Assembly (NCBI GenBank): GCA_903900705.1
Contig: CAIUOG010000042.1
Location: 1 to 48,089, forward strand
DNA length: 48,089 nt
Source of the DNA: an uncultured Acidobacteriia bacterium
GTDB taxonomy: Bacteria > Acidobacteriota > Terriglobia > Bryobacterales > Bryobacteraceae
Direction: 5' to 3'
Below, piece after piece: positions 21,048 to 29,282 of the stretch. A program made the position numbers and the translations under genes. The stretch's first letter is position 1. Each line of letters starts with the position of its first letter. A model generated the notes under the pieces. The model saw only the letters and a program-made list of their open reading frames with translations. It searched no databases and was not told the DNA's origin.

Positions 21048-21083
21048 TGCTCCAGCGCTCAACCCCGACCGAACCTGTCCTGA

Positions 21084-23024
21084 TTAGCTGTCCAGCAGTT
21101 GCCGCACGCTCTTCGCGAAAGCCTGCATCGAAAGGAATGGCTTTTGCAGAAAAGCCGCGTTTCTCTGCTCAATAAATTCCCGCAGCGTATCATCCGGCGA
21201 GTAGCCGGAAATGAAAAGGATTTTCAGGTCCGGACGGGTTCGGGCAATGGCCGCAGCCAGTTCCTTCCCTCCGCACCGGGGCATGACGATGTCGCTGATC
21301 AAAAGATCGACCTGCTCCGGATTGCTCTCAAACAGCGCCTGCGCCTCAACGCCGTCCGGCGCCTGCAAAACCCGATAGCCCAGATTTCCCAGAAATGCCG
21401 CCGCGAATTTCCGGATCATCTCCTCATCTTCCGCCAGCAGGATCGTCTCGCTCCCGCCGGCGGTAGCGCTGGCCGCGGCATTCTTTGAAGCTCCCTGCGC
21501 GGAAGCGGAATTCAACTCCTGGCGTACCGGACTTGCCACCCGTGGCAGGTAAATCGTGAACCGGGAACCCAGCGCCGGCTGGCTCTCAGTCGATATAAAT
21601 CCCCGGTTCTGCCTGACGATGCTGTAGACCATCGCGAGGCCAAGGCCCGTCCCCTCGCCTGCATTCTTGGTGGTAAAGAATGGTTCGAAAATGCGGGCGA
21701 GGATTTCCGGGCTCATTCCCTCGCCCGTATCCGCCACAATCAGCGCGACGTAGTCCCCCGGCGGCGGGGTGCCGGCGTCGTGCGAGCGCGAGGCCTCAAT
21801 GCGCACGTTCTCCGTGGAGATCGTGATGCGGCCACCCTCCGCGGTGGCATCCTTCGCATTGAGCACCAGGTTCATAATCACCTGTTCGAGTTGCGCCGTG
21901 TCCGCCCGGATGTGCCCCAGTTCCGGCGAAGGCGTGAACCGGAGTTCCACATTCCTGCCGATCAGTCGCATCAGCATCTGTGTCATGCCGGAAACCACCG
22001 TATTCAGATCCAGAACTTTCGTCTCGATGGGCTGCATCCTGCCAAACGCCAGCAACTGCCGGGTCAGTTCCGACGCGCGGCGGGCTGCGGCCTCCACATC
22101 GACCAGCCGTTCCAGAATCGGATCGCCGTCCCGCAACTCCCCCAGCACCATCTGCACCTGCCCATTGATGATCGTCAGCAGGTTGTTGAAGTCATGCGCG
22201 ATGCCTCCGGCCAGTTGTCCCACCGCCTGCATCTTCTGCGCCTGGCTCAGCTGATACTGCAGTTGCTTCCGCTCCGTGATGTTCTCGGCAATGATCTCGA
22301 TGTGCGAAATCCGCCCGGTCTCGTCATGCACCGCCCGTCCGGCCAGACTCACTGAAATGCTCCTGCCATCCTGACATCGCCAGAGCGATTCCAGCCCGTG
22401 GCGTGATTCGTTCCGGTGCAGACTCCCGAGGAACGCATCCCACGCCTGCCGGCTGGAAAAGATATCCGACCGCAGAGACTGCAGCAACAGTTCCTGTGCC
22501 GATTCGTAGCCCAGCATCGCCACCATGGCCGGGTTCACCTGCAGCATCTGCCCGCTCCCGGTGGCTCGTGCGATGCCGAAGGGGGCTTCCTCAATCAGGG
22601 AACGAAAACCCTGTTCGGAAAGCCGCAGAGACCTTTCCGAAAAGGCGCGGGAAGTATGGTCGCAAAGCGTCACGGAAACACCCCGGATCTCACCAGCCTC
22701 GCCGCGCAGGGGTTCTGCCAGACCCAGCCAGTAGAGACCGTCGATTCCGAACTCAAACTGCACCGCTCTCCCGGCGAATGCCCGGTGATGGGCGTCCAGC
22801 AGTGTGGCGCCGGCAGTGTCCGTCGGGGCCAGCAAATCCGGCAGCGCCTGGCCTGCCAGTTTGTGCCGGTCCGCCTTCGCCGGATCGCTCCCGATGGCTC
22901 GAAACCACCGCAGTTTCAGGCCGGAATCCGCCTCCCAGAAAAGCGCCTGCGGGCGGGCCAGAAACTCGGATTTGAGTGCAATGTGCAAACCACCTCCGCT
23001 GCCGCCGTCAAAGGGCGCCGTCAA
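21084..23024 (-). CDS. Soluble hybrid histidine kinase with PAS domains and receiver
   Basis: The 646-aa product has two PAS-like regions (about 25-125 and 135-252, the second ending in the typical [11 protein letters not shown] coiled coil), a HisKA domain with H277 in [11 protein letters not shown], and an ATPase domain with N-box NLVLNAKDA (385-393), DTGEGM (432-437) and [10 protein letters not shown] (457-466). An Ala/Ser linker leads to a C-terminal receiver (about 527-645) with D578 as phosphoacceptor. No membrane segment is seen, so it should sense a cytoplasmic signal. The start codon is TTG at 23024. It lies 38 bp behind the CocE-like hydrolase gene on the same strand. No output-domain partner is adjacent. 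Confidence 0.93.
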   Translation of the reverse strand: MTAPFDGGSGGGLHIALKSEFLARPQALFWEADSGLKLRWFRAIGSDPAKADRHKLAGQALPDLLAPTDTAGATLLDAHHRAFAGRAVQFEFGIDGLYWLGLAEPLRGEAGEIRGVSVTLCDHTSRAFSERSLRLSEQGFRSLIEEAPFGIARATGSGQMLQVNPAMVAMLGYESAQELLLQSLRSDIFSSRQAWDAFLGSLHRNESRHGLESLWRCQDGRSISVSLAGRAVHDETGRISHIEIIAENITERKQLQYQLSQAQKMQAVGQLAGGIAHDFNNLLTIINGQVQMVLGELRDGDPILERLVDVEAAARRASELTRQLLAFGRMQPIETKVLDLNTVVSGMTQMLMRLIGRNVELRFTPSPELGHIRADTAQLEQVIMNLVLNAKDATAEGGRITISTENVRIEASRSHDAGTPPPGDYVALIVADTGEGMSPEILARIFEPFFTTKNAGEGTGLGLAMVYSIVRQNRGFISTESQPALGSRFTIYLPRVASPVRQELNSASAQGASKNAAASATAGGSETILLAEDEEMIRKFAAAFLGNLGYRVLQAPDGVEAQALFESNPEQVDLLISDIVMPRCGGKELAAAIARTRPDLKILFISGYSPDDTLREFIEQRNAAFLQKPFLSMQAFAKSVRQLLDS

Positions 23025-23062
23025 TTGGTCCGAAGCTTCAGTCTACTGCACCCGGACGGGGC

Positions 23063-25015
23063 TCAGGGCTCAATCGCGATGGTGATCTTCGAGCCGTCCG
23101 GTCCTCCCGTATATACGCGCTGCGTTGCCTTCACGAAGTCAGTCGAAAGAGCCTTCGGAATATCCATGAACTTCTGCGGATTCCGGTCATTCAGCGGGAA
23201 CCAGCTGCTCTGAATCTGCACCATAATCCGGTGCCCGGCCCGGAAGGTATGCGCCACATCGGGCAGGGCGAACGTAATGCGGTCGGGCTTGCCCGGCTCA
23301 AACGGCACGGGCTTCTCAAAGCTCTTCCGGAACTTGCCCCGGAACGGCTCCCCGCGGATCAGTTGCTGATACCCGCCCATGGTGGAGGCGGGCGTAACGC
23401 CCGCTGCGCCGGGCGTCGTCGTTCCGCTGGAAGAGGTCGCATTGTAATCGGGAAAATCGCCCGGAAAGACGTCGATTACTTTCACCACGAAATCCGAATC
23501 CGTGCCTGTGGTCGAAACCTTCAGATCCACTGAGATTGGCCCAAACACATTCACGTCGTGGTCCAGCACATCGGACTTGTAAACCAGCACATCCGGGCGC
23601 GTGGCGGCGAATCGCTGGTCCTCCGTCATGTAGCTGCCCGAAACACGAGTGGCGATCAGCGACCCCACATAAGGCACCGGCTTGTTCGGGTCCGCCAGAT
23701 ACTCATCGAACGCGGTCTGCGACGGCTGTTGCCACGCAAGTTTACCCTTGGCATCCAGATACACCGCCGTCGCCTTCGCCGTTGCGGGAGGCCAGACATC
23801 GAACTTCCGCCATTGGTTTGTACCGGTCTGGAATACATTTGCGCGCGGGAACTTGCCGTCACCCCTGCCCTTCAGCCAGTAGCTGAAAAACGGGAATTCG
23901 ATCTTCTCTCGGTAATAAACACCCGTCTTCGAACCGAAATTGATGTTGCCCAGCCGGTCGCCATCCCCCCGCGCGAAGCCTCCGTGGTTCCACGGCCCCA
24001 TCACCAGCATGTCCACCGCGGGTGGACCGTTGTGTTCCATGAAATCATGCTGTCGCAGCAGCCCCTGCGGGTCTTCCGTGTCATACCAGCCGCCCACCAG
24101 CATCACGGCTGGCCTGATGTTCTTCAGGTATTTCCAGATGGCTCGGCTCTGCCACACTTCGTCATAACTGGTGTGGTCCACGTTCAGGTTCCAGAGCGGC
24201 TGCCTGTGCCTGAAGTACTTCTCGTCCGCATTGGCGAGCGAGCCCATTTCAAGGAAAAACTCATAGCCATCCGGCGTGCCGAACTGGAAGGGCAGCGCGG
24301 GCTGTGGCGGTTCCGGGTCGCCTTCACGAGCCCGGAACCCCATGTAGAAATTGAACCGGTGCGCCAGCATGAAAGCGCCGTTGTGATAGGAATCGTCGCC
24401 CATGTAGTAGTCCGTCACAGGTGCCTGCGGGGCGGATGCCACCAGTGCGGGGTGCGCGTCAATCATGCCCGCGGTCGCATAAAAACCCGGCTGCGAAATG
24501 CCGTACATCCCCACCTTCCCCGTGTTGCCCGGCACGTTCTTCACCAGCCAGTCAATCGTGTCGTACGTATCCGTACTCTCGTCCGTGTCCTTCGGACCAT
24601 TTTTGACTGGTTTATGGGGGCGGATCACCACATAGTCGCCCTCGCTCAGATACCTCCCGCGGATGTCCTGATAAACAAAAATGAACTTGTCCCGGGCAAA
24701 CAGCTCAGAAGGCCCCAGATTCGCCCGATATTGATCGATCCCGTACGGCGCGACGCTGTATCCGGTGCGTTGCAGCATCATCGGATACGTCCTGTTCTCG
24801 TTGAACACGTCCTTCGGAATGTAGACGGACGTGAAGAGTTTCACGCCATCCCGCATCGGAATCTTATATTCGAACTTGGTGTAGTTCTCGCGGACAAAGT
24901 CGCGATTCACAGTGCCGGCGGGTGGCGGGACGGCGGCAGTCGCGCCTCCGCCACGTCCCTGCGCGAGAAGCGTCAGCGGCAACAGCAGAGCGGCAGGGAA
25001 AAGAATTTTACGCAA
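23063..25015 (-). CDS. Exported CocE/NonD-family hydrolase (X-Pro dipeptidyl-peptidase-like)
   Basis: The 650-aa product has a signal peptide (LRKILFPAALLLPLTLLAQG) and an S15-like alpha/beta hydrolase domain with the nucleophile in MYGISQPGFYAT (S174), acidic residue probably in GGWYDTEDP, and His in GPWNHGGF. A C-terminal jelly-roll domain (about 440-645) includes GPISVDLKVSTTGTDSDFVV and FALPDVAHTFRAGHRIMVQI. Relatives cleave acyl-amino-acid esters, cocaine or X-Pro peptides; the substrate here is unknown. I chose TTG at 25015 because GGAG lies 5 bases upstream and the signal peptide begins there; a longer ATG start at 25102 adds 29 unlikely residues. It is divergent from osmC and precedes the hybrid kinase. 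Confidence 0.92.
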   Translation of the reverse strand: MRKILFPAALLLPLTLLAQGRGGGATAAVPPPAGTVNRDFVRENYTKFEYKIPMRDGVKLFTSVYIPKDVFNENRTYPMMLQRTGYSVAPYGIDQYRANLGPSELFARDKFIFVYQDIRGRYLSEGDYVVIRPHKPVKNGPKDTDESTDTYDTIDWLVKNVPGNTGKVGMYGISQPGFYATAGMIDAHPALVASAPQAPVTDYYMGDDSYHNGAFMLAHRFNFYMGFRAREGDPEPPQPALPFQFGTPDGYEFFLEMGSLANADEKYFRHRQPLWNLNVDHTSYDEVWQSRAIWKYLKNIRPAVMLVGGWYDTEDPQGLLRQHDFMEHNGPPAVDMLVMGPWNHGGFARGDGDRLGNINFGSKTGVYYREKIEFPFFSYWLKGRGDGKFPRANVFQTGTNQWRKFDVWPPATAKATAVYLDAKGKLAWQQPSQTAFDEYLADPNKPVPYVGSLIATRVSGSYMTEDQRFAATRPDVLVYKSDVLDHDVNVFGPISVDLKVSTTGTDSDFVVKVIDVFPGDFPDYNATSSSGTTTPGAAGVTPASTMGGYQQLIRGEPFRGKFRKSFEKPVPFEPGKPDRITFALPDVAHTFRAGHRIMVQIQSSWFPLNDRNPQKFMDIPKALSTDFVKATQRVYTGGPDGSKITIAIEP

Positions 25016-25113
25016 GAGGTCTCCTTCCGGGATTTCAGCTTCTGAGCTTTTCGCTATGGTAGCGCGCTGCGGAACCTGAATCGTACAATCCGGAAGAGGC
25101 ATCCAAACGACTT

Positions 25114-25536
25114 ATGAAACGTACCGCGAAAGCTCACTGGCAAGGCGATCTCAAAGGTGGCACAGGCAATCTCACCACCGCGACCCACACGCTGAACACG
25201 ACCCCGTACTCGTTCTCAGCCCGTTTTGAAGAAGGGCAGGGGACGAACCCTGAGGAACTCCTGGCAGCGGCCCACGCCGGTTGCTTCACCATGGCGCTCT
25301 CCGGCCAGCTGGGTGCGCGCGGTATGACCGCCACCAGCCTCGATACCGAGTGCACCATCACTCTCGAAAAGCTGGACACCGGCTTTGAAATCACCGAAAG
25401 CCACCTCGCTCTGCACGCCGTGATTCCCGGCGCGGACGCCGACAAGTTCGCCGAAGCCGTCAAGGCCGCGGAGACCGGCTGCCCGGTTTCGAAGCTTTAC
25501 AAGACGAAGATCACCGTCACTTCTGAACTCGCATAG
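25114..25536 (+). CDS. OsmC-family peroxiredoxin
   Basis: The 140-aa product has the OsmC layout. The two reactive cysteines appear in AAAHAGCFTMALSGQL (about C53) and AETGCPVSKLY (about C125), and the conserved NPEELLAAAHA and HAVIPGADADKFAEAVKAAE segments are present. OsmC proteins reduce organic hydroperoxides and cluster by sequence into OsmC and Ohr groups; NPEELLAAAHAGCF points to OsmC rather than Ohr. The gene diverges from the CocE-like hydrolase with about 98 bp between starts. A stem-loop terminator follows its stop. Confidence 0.93.
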   Translation: MKRTAKAHWQGDLKGGTGNLTTATHTLNTTPYSFSARFEEGQGTNPEELLAAAHAGCFTMALSGQLGARGMTATSLDTECTITLEKLDTGFEITESHLALHAVIPGADADKFAEAVKAAETGCPVSKLYKTKITVTSELA

Positions 25537-25550
25537 CTCTCTGCAACGCC

Positions 25551-25590
25551 GAAACGGGGGGACGCGCTCGCATCCCCCTGTTTCATTTGT
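25551..25590 (+). terminator. Intrinsic-type terminator after osmC
   Basis: GAAACGGGGGG (25551-25561) and CCCCCTGTTTC (25574-25584) pair over about 10 bp with one mismatch, enclosing a 12-base loop, and ATTTGT follows. It begins 15 bases after the osmC stop. The U-tract is short. Confidence 0.65.
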
Positions 25591-25611
25591 GCCGGGTATA
25601 AGATAGGGCTG

Positions 25612-26451
25612 ATGAAATTCGGCGTCAATACCTTTATCTGGTCCGCAAGTTTTGAGAAGTCCAACCTCCCGCTCCTGCCGGTCATCCGCGAAAACGGTTT
25701 CGACGGCGTGGAACTGCCCCTCTTCCGCCCGGCCGACTTTCTCACCACCGACATTCGCCAGGGCCTCGAAGCCAATGGCCTCGAATGCACCATCTGCTCC
25801 GTGCTGGTGAGTGGTTTCAGCCTCATCAGTGACGATGCCGATGTGCGCCGCAATACCATCGCCCACATGAAAGACTGCGTGAAGACCGCCGCCGACGTGG
25901 GCGCGAAAATCATCGCCGGCCCGCTCTACAGCCCCGTCGGTTACCTGCCCGGCCGCCGCCGCACCACCGACGAATGGAACCGCGCCGTCGAAGGCTACCA
26001 GGCACTCGGCGATACGCTGACCGCCAACGGCGTCACCCTCGCCATCGAACCCCTCAACCGCTTCGAAACCTTCTTCCTGAACACAGCGGCGGACTCGGCT
26101 GCGCTCTGCGATCAGGTTGGTCACCCGAACGTCGGCATCCTGTTCGACACATTCCACGCCAATATTGAAGAGAAAGACATCGCGGCTGGCTATCGCACCG
26201 TGGCGAAGCACCTGAAGCATGTCCATACCTGCGAGAATGATCGCGGCATCCCCGGCAGCGGCCATGTCGAATGGCCCGCTGTTTTTCAGGCATTGCGCGA
26301 CATTCACTACGATGGCTGGCTGACCATCGAAAGCTTCGGCTTCGCGCTGGGTGACCTGTCCTCCGCCGCGGCAATCTGGCGGGACATCGAAAAAACACCC
26401 GAATCCATCGCGTTTGAGGGCGTGAAGTTCCTCAGACAGAATATGGGTTAG
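25612..26451 (+). CDS. Sugar phosphate isomerase/epimerase-like TIM-barrel protein
   Basis: The 279-aa product belongs to the xylose-isomerase-like TIM-barrel group that includes D-tagatose/D-psicose 3-epimerases and hydroxypyruvate isomerases. Candidate metal ligands are seen in [13 protein letters not shown] (E), [16 protein letters not shown] (D and H), [19 protein letters not shown] and WLTIESFG (E), in the usual order. The [10 protein letters not shown] and GSGHVEW segments favour the ketose 3-epimerase branch, but the substrate is not certain. TATAAGAT lies 8 bases before the ATG, with no Shine-Dalgarno, so a nearly leaderless message is possible. The last 4 bases overlap the end of convergent recR. 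Confidence 0.88.
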   Translation: MKFGVNTFIWSASFEKSNLPLLPVIRENGFDGVELPLFRPADFLTTDIRQGLEANGLECTICSVLVSGFSLISDDADVRRNTIAHMKDCVKTAADVGAKIIAGPLYSPVGYLPGRRRTTDEWNRAVEGYQALGDTLTANGVTLAIEPLNRFETFFLNTAADSAALCDQVGHPNVGILFDTFHANIEEKDIAAGYRTVAKHLKHVHTCENDRGIPGSGHVEWPAVFQALRDIHYDGWLTIESFGFALGDLSSAAAIWRDIEKTPESIAFEGVKFLRQNMG

Positions 26452-27047
26452 ATTTCGCGGCGGCCTTCCATGGCCTTCCACATCGTCACTTCGTCCGCGA
26501 ATTCCAGGTCGCTGCCCACCGGCACGCCCATCGCAATTCGTGTGACCTTCATGCCGAGGGGCTTCAGCAGTTTCGAAAGATAAACCGCTGTTGCCTCTCC
26601 TTCTACCGTGGGGTTCGTCGCGACGATAATTTCCTGGAGCGAACCCTTGCCAATGCGTTCCACCAGGCTCTTGATCCGCAGTTGCTCCGGCCCGATTCCC
26701 CGCAGCGGAGAAAGCGCGCCGCCCAGCACATGGTACAGCCCGTTGAACTGCCGCGTCACTTCCACGCCGACAATATTGTTCGGATCCTCCACCACGCAGA
26801 CCACCGTCTGATCGCGCTCCGGATTCCGGCAATACTGGCACAGTTCCGCGTCGCTGATGTTGTTACAGACCGTGCACATCCGCAGTTTGTCCTTCACATC
26901 CATGATGGTGTTCGCCAGATGCTCCGCGTCATCCCGGCTTGACCGCATGATGTGAAAGGCGATGCGTTGCGCCGATTTCTGTCCGATGCCTGGCAGCCGC
27001 TTGAACTCGTTAATCAGCCGTGCCAGCGGCTCCGCGAAATCGGCCAT
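26448..27047 (-). CDS. recR: Recombination mediator RecR
   Basis: RecR acts with RecO (and RecF) to load RecA at single-stranded gaps. The 199-aa product has the helix-hairpin-helix region ([16 protein letters not shown]), a zinc finger [16 protein letters not shown], a Toprim domain ([14 protein letters not shown] ... [17 protein letters not shown]) and the C-terminal [19 protein letters not shown]. Size and order of domains are normal. The ATG at 27047 has no obvious Shine-Dalgarno and lies 29 bp after ybaB in the dnaX-ybaB-recR order found in many bacteria, so expression probably depends on the upstream genes. Confidence 0.97.
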   Translation of the reverse strand: MADFAEPLARLINEFKRLPGIGQKSAQRIAFHIMRSSRDDAEHLANTIMDVKDKLRMCTVCNNISDAELCQYCRNPERDQTVVCVVEDPNNIVGVEVTRQFNGLYHVLGGALSPLRGIGPEQLRIKSLVERIGKGSLQEIIVATNPTVEGEATAVYLSKLLKPLGMKVTRIAMGVPVGSDLEFADEVTMWKAMEGRREI

Positions 27048-27076
27048 ATAGAGGAAATTGTAGACGAAGGGTGAGT

Positions 27077-27385
27077 TTAAAAGAGACCGGGGGGCAGGCC
27101 AAGACCACCAAGCATGCCGCTCATTTTCTTCTGCGATTCCGTGTCGACCTTCTTCACGGCATCGTTGCAGGCCGCCAGCACTAGGTCCTGCAGCATTTCC
27201 ACGTCTCCGGCAACCTCCGGATCGATCTTCACGCCCAGAACATTCTTGTGTCCGTCGATTTTAACGGTGACCATGCCGCCGCCGGCCGAGCCTTCCACGC
27301 GGATCGCCGCCACTTCCGCCTGCATGCGCTCCTGCATCTGCTGCGCCTGCTTCATCATCCCCTGCATGTTTCCGGGCATTTTCAT
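27077..27385 (-). CDS. YbaB/EbfC nucleoid-associated protein
   Basis: The 102-aa product matches the YbaB/EbfC DNA-binding family: N-terminal Met/Gln-rich helix ([18 protein letters not shown]), the middle [26 protein letters not shown], and [15 protein letters not shown] near the end. These small dimers bind DNA and are often placed between dnaX and recR, exactly as here. The start is ATG 27385, 5 bases after the dnaX stop. Confidence 0.95.
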   Translation of the reverse strand: MKMPGNMQGMMKQAQQMQERMQAEVAAIRVEGSAGGGMVTVKIDGHKNVLGVKIDPEVAGDVEMLQDLVLAACNDAVKKVDTESQKKMSGMLGGLGLPPGLF

Positions 27386-27390
27386 TCGAA

Positions 27391-29106
27391 TCAGCTCTCC
27401 TTCAGGTTTCGGACGTTGCGAACTTCGCCGCCGAACAATTCACGAAAACGCTGCACTTCCGGATGGTTCAGGGCGCGTTCCGTCACTTCGTCATCCTGCG
27501 CGGCCGGTTTCCGGACTACAGCGGGCGCGGCTTTCACCTCGCCGAACACAATCTTAAACCGAAGCCCCGCCTGGCCCAGATGCTTCAGCGCTTCCATCAC
27601 TTCGTTCCGCCCCAGATCCAGTTGGAACTGCTTCGTCGTGGTGATGACGAGCTCATTATTGACCATCGCGACGTCGGACTGCGAGACCGCGTCGGCCGAG
27701 AATTTCTGACCGGTCTCCACCATCGCGTCGTAGAGCCGCGAGCGCCAGTCGGCGTCGGAGGGCGGTGGCGCGGCGGCAGGTTGCGAGGCAACTGGCGCGG
27801 GCGCGGCCGCAGGCATAGGCGCGGCCGCCTTCTTCATCCGGTCCAGCTCAAACGGCGACGGTCCCGTTCGCACGGGAGTTGGCGTGGCAGCCGGCTGCAT
27901 CGCCGGACGCGCCACCGGCGCGGTCGAAGTCTGCATTCCCACGGGGCGCTGCGGCGGCGGTTCCGGATTCCGGCCCGGACCGCTGCCCAGGCTCGCCAGC
28001 GCTTCTTCAATTCCCACCAGCTTCCCGGCCTGCACCATCTTCAGCAGTCCCAGTTCCAGATGGAAGCGTGGCTGCAGGGAAAACTGCAGGTCCCGGAACA
28101 GGTCCAGCGAAAGCTGCAGGTAACGGGTCAAATCCTCTTCGGTAAACGCCGCCGAGATGCGCGTCAGTTCCGCGCGTTCCGACGGGCTGGCCGCAATCAG
28201 CCGGGATTCCGCGCCGGAAATCTTCGCCACCAGCACATTCCGCAGATATCGCGAAAGTTCGCGCGAGAAATGCTGCGGGCTGCCGCCATTGCGTTCCAGT
28301 TCATCCACCAGGTTCAGCATGGTGCCGCCTTCCTGGTTAGCCAGCGCCGTGGTCACCTGCGCCATGGCATCAATGCCGAACGCACCCAGCAGCGTCCGCA
28401 CCGCCAGCGCTTCCAGTTTGTTACCGCAACACGCAATCGCCTGGTCCAGCGCGGAAAGCGAGTCGCGCACCGAACCTTCGCCGGATTGCGCGATCACCGC
28501 CAGCGCCTCGTCGTCCGCCTCAATGCCTTCCGACGCGCAGATTTCGCGCATCCGGTCAATCAGGTCATTGAAATCGACCGACCGGAAACTGAAGTGCTGG
28601 CACCGCGACGCAATCGTCGCCGGGATCTTGTGCGATTCCGTGGTGCACAGAATAAACACGGCCCACTCGGGCGGCTCCTCAATCGTCTTCAGCAGCGCAT
28701 TGAATGCCTCGCTGGTGATCTGATGCGCTTCGTCGATGATGAAAATCTTGTAGCGGTCGCGCGACGGCTGGTAGCGGACGTTCTCCCGCAGTTCGCGCAT
28801 TTCATTGATGCCGCGATTCGACGCCGCGTCGATTTCAATCACGTCCGGCGAACCGCCCGCCGTGATTTCGAGGCAACTCGCGCACTTGTCGCAGGGCTGA
28901 TCGGTCGGCCCCTCGACGCAGTTCAGACACCGGGCGACAATGCGCGCCGTCGTCGTTTTGCCTGTTCCGCGCTGCCCGCTGAAGATGTACCCATGCGCAA
29001 TCCGGTTCTGCTCAATCGCATTCCGCAGCGTAGTCTTAATGTGGTCCTGATTGAGCAGATCGTCGAAGGACTGCGGACGATATTTGCGCGCGATGACCTG
29101 ATACAT
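27391..29106 (-). CDS. dnaX: DNA polymerase III subunit gamma/tau
   Basis: DnaX is the ATPase of the clamp loader. The 571-aa product has Walker [10 protein letters not shown] (44-52), zinc cysteines C63, C72, C75 and C78, Walker B IIDEAH (123-128), the SRC arginine finger motif (167-169), and the helical collar domain to about 370. A Pro/Ala-rich linker (about 380-470) leads to a short C-terminal domain (about 470-571) that would bind the polymerase. I see no A-run slippery site, so frameshifted gamma production is not evident. The ATG at 29106 lies only 12 bases downstream of the SRP RNA and has no Shine-Dalgarno. ybaB and recR follow in the same operon. Confidence 0.97.
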   Translation of the reverse strand: MYQVIARKYRPQSFDDLLNQDHIKTTLRNAIEQNRIAHGYIFSGQRGTGKTTTARIVARCLNCVEGPTDQPCDKCASCLEITAGGSPDVIEIDAASNRGINEMRELRENVRYQPSRDRYKIFIIDEAHQITSEAFNALLKTIEEPPEWAVFILCTTESHKIPATIASRCQHFSFRSVDFNDLIDRMREICASEGIEADDEALAVIAQSGEGSVRDSLSALDQAIACCGNKLEALAVRTLLGAFGIDAMAQVTTALANQEGGTMLNLVDELERNGGSPQHFSRELSRYLRNVLVAKISGAESRLIAASPSERAELTRISAAFTEEDLTRYLQLSLDLFRDLQFSLQPRFHLELGLLKMVQAGKLVGIEEALASLGSGPGRNPEPPPQRPVGMQTSTAPVARPAMQPAATPTPVRTGPSPFELDRMKKAAAPMPAAAPAPVASQPAAAPPPSDADWRSRLYDAMVETGQKFSADAVSQSDVAMVNNELVITTTKQFQLDLGRNEVMEALKHLGQAGLRFKIVFGEVKAAPAVVRKPAAQDDEVTERALNHPEVQRFRELFGGEVRNVRNLKES

Positions 29107-29118
29107 GGGGGTTTTTAT

Positions 29119-29225
29119 GTCAGGCCCCGGGTGATCCGCGGCACACAGGTTAAACCACTACCGTTGCTTCCTTCCGGATCTGGCGGGGTTTGCGGCCGCC
29201 CATTGCACGGAGCCCGGAACCTGAC
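29119..29225 (-). ncRNA. ffs: Signal recognition particle RNA (4.5S-like, small bacterial type)
   Basis: The minus strand carries the conserved domain IV hairpin CCAGATCCGGAAGGAAGCA with the GGAA tetraloop, the site bound by Ffh. The 107-base unit closes on itself: GTCAGG at the 5' end pairs with CCTGAC at the 3' end, and TTCCGGG pairs with CCCGGGG next to it. No Alu domain is present, as in most Gram-negatives. It lies directly upstream of dnaX, a common location for this gene. Ends are set by the terminal pairing and could differ by a few bases. Confidence 0.93.
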
Positions 29226-29282
29226 AAGTTTCAGGTTAACACTGTTCCCCCCGCCGCCCGTCCTCCGGGAGCCGATGGCGGA

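Noticed and set aside
25597-25604. TATAAGAT as a firm promoter for the epimerase gene
   Set aside because: The -10 match is good but there is no -35 hexamer at the right distance and it lies too near the ATG for an ordinary leader, so it is mentioned only in the gene entry.
29190-29282. Upstream in-frame extension of the TonB receptor gene to an ATG at 29190
   Set aside because: It would start inside the SRP RNA gene and gives a Pro-rich leader ahead of a normal signal peptide; ATG 29283 is better.
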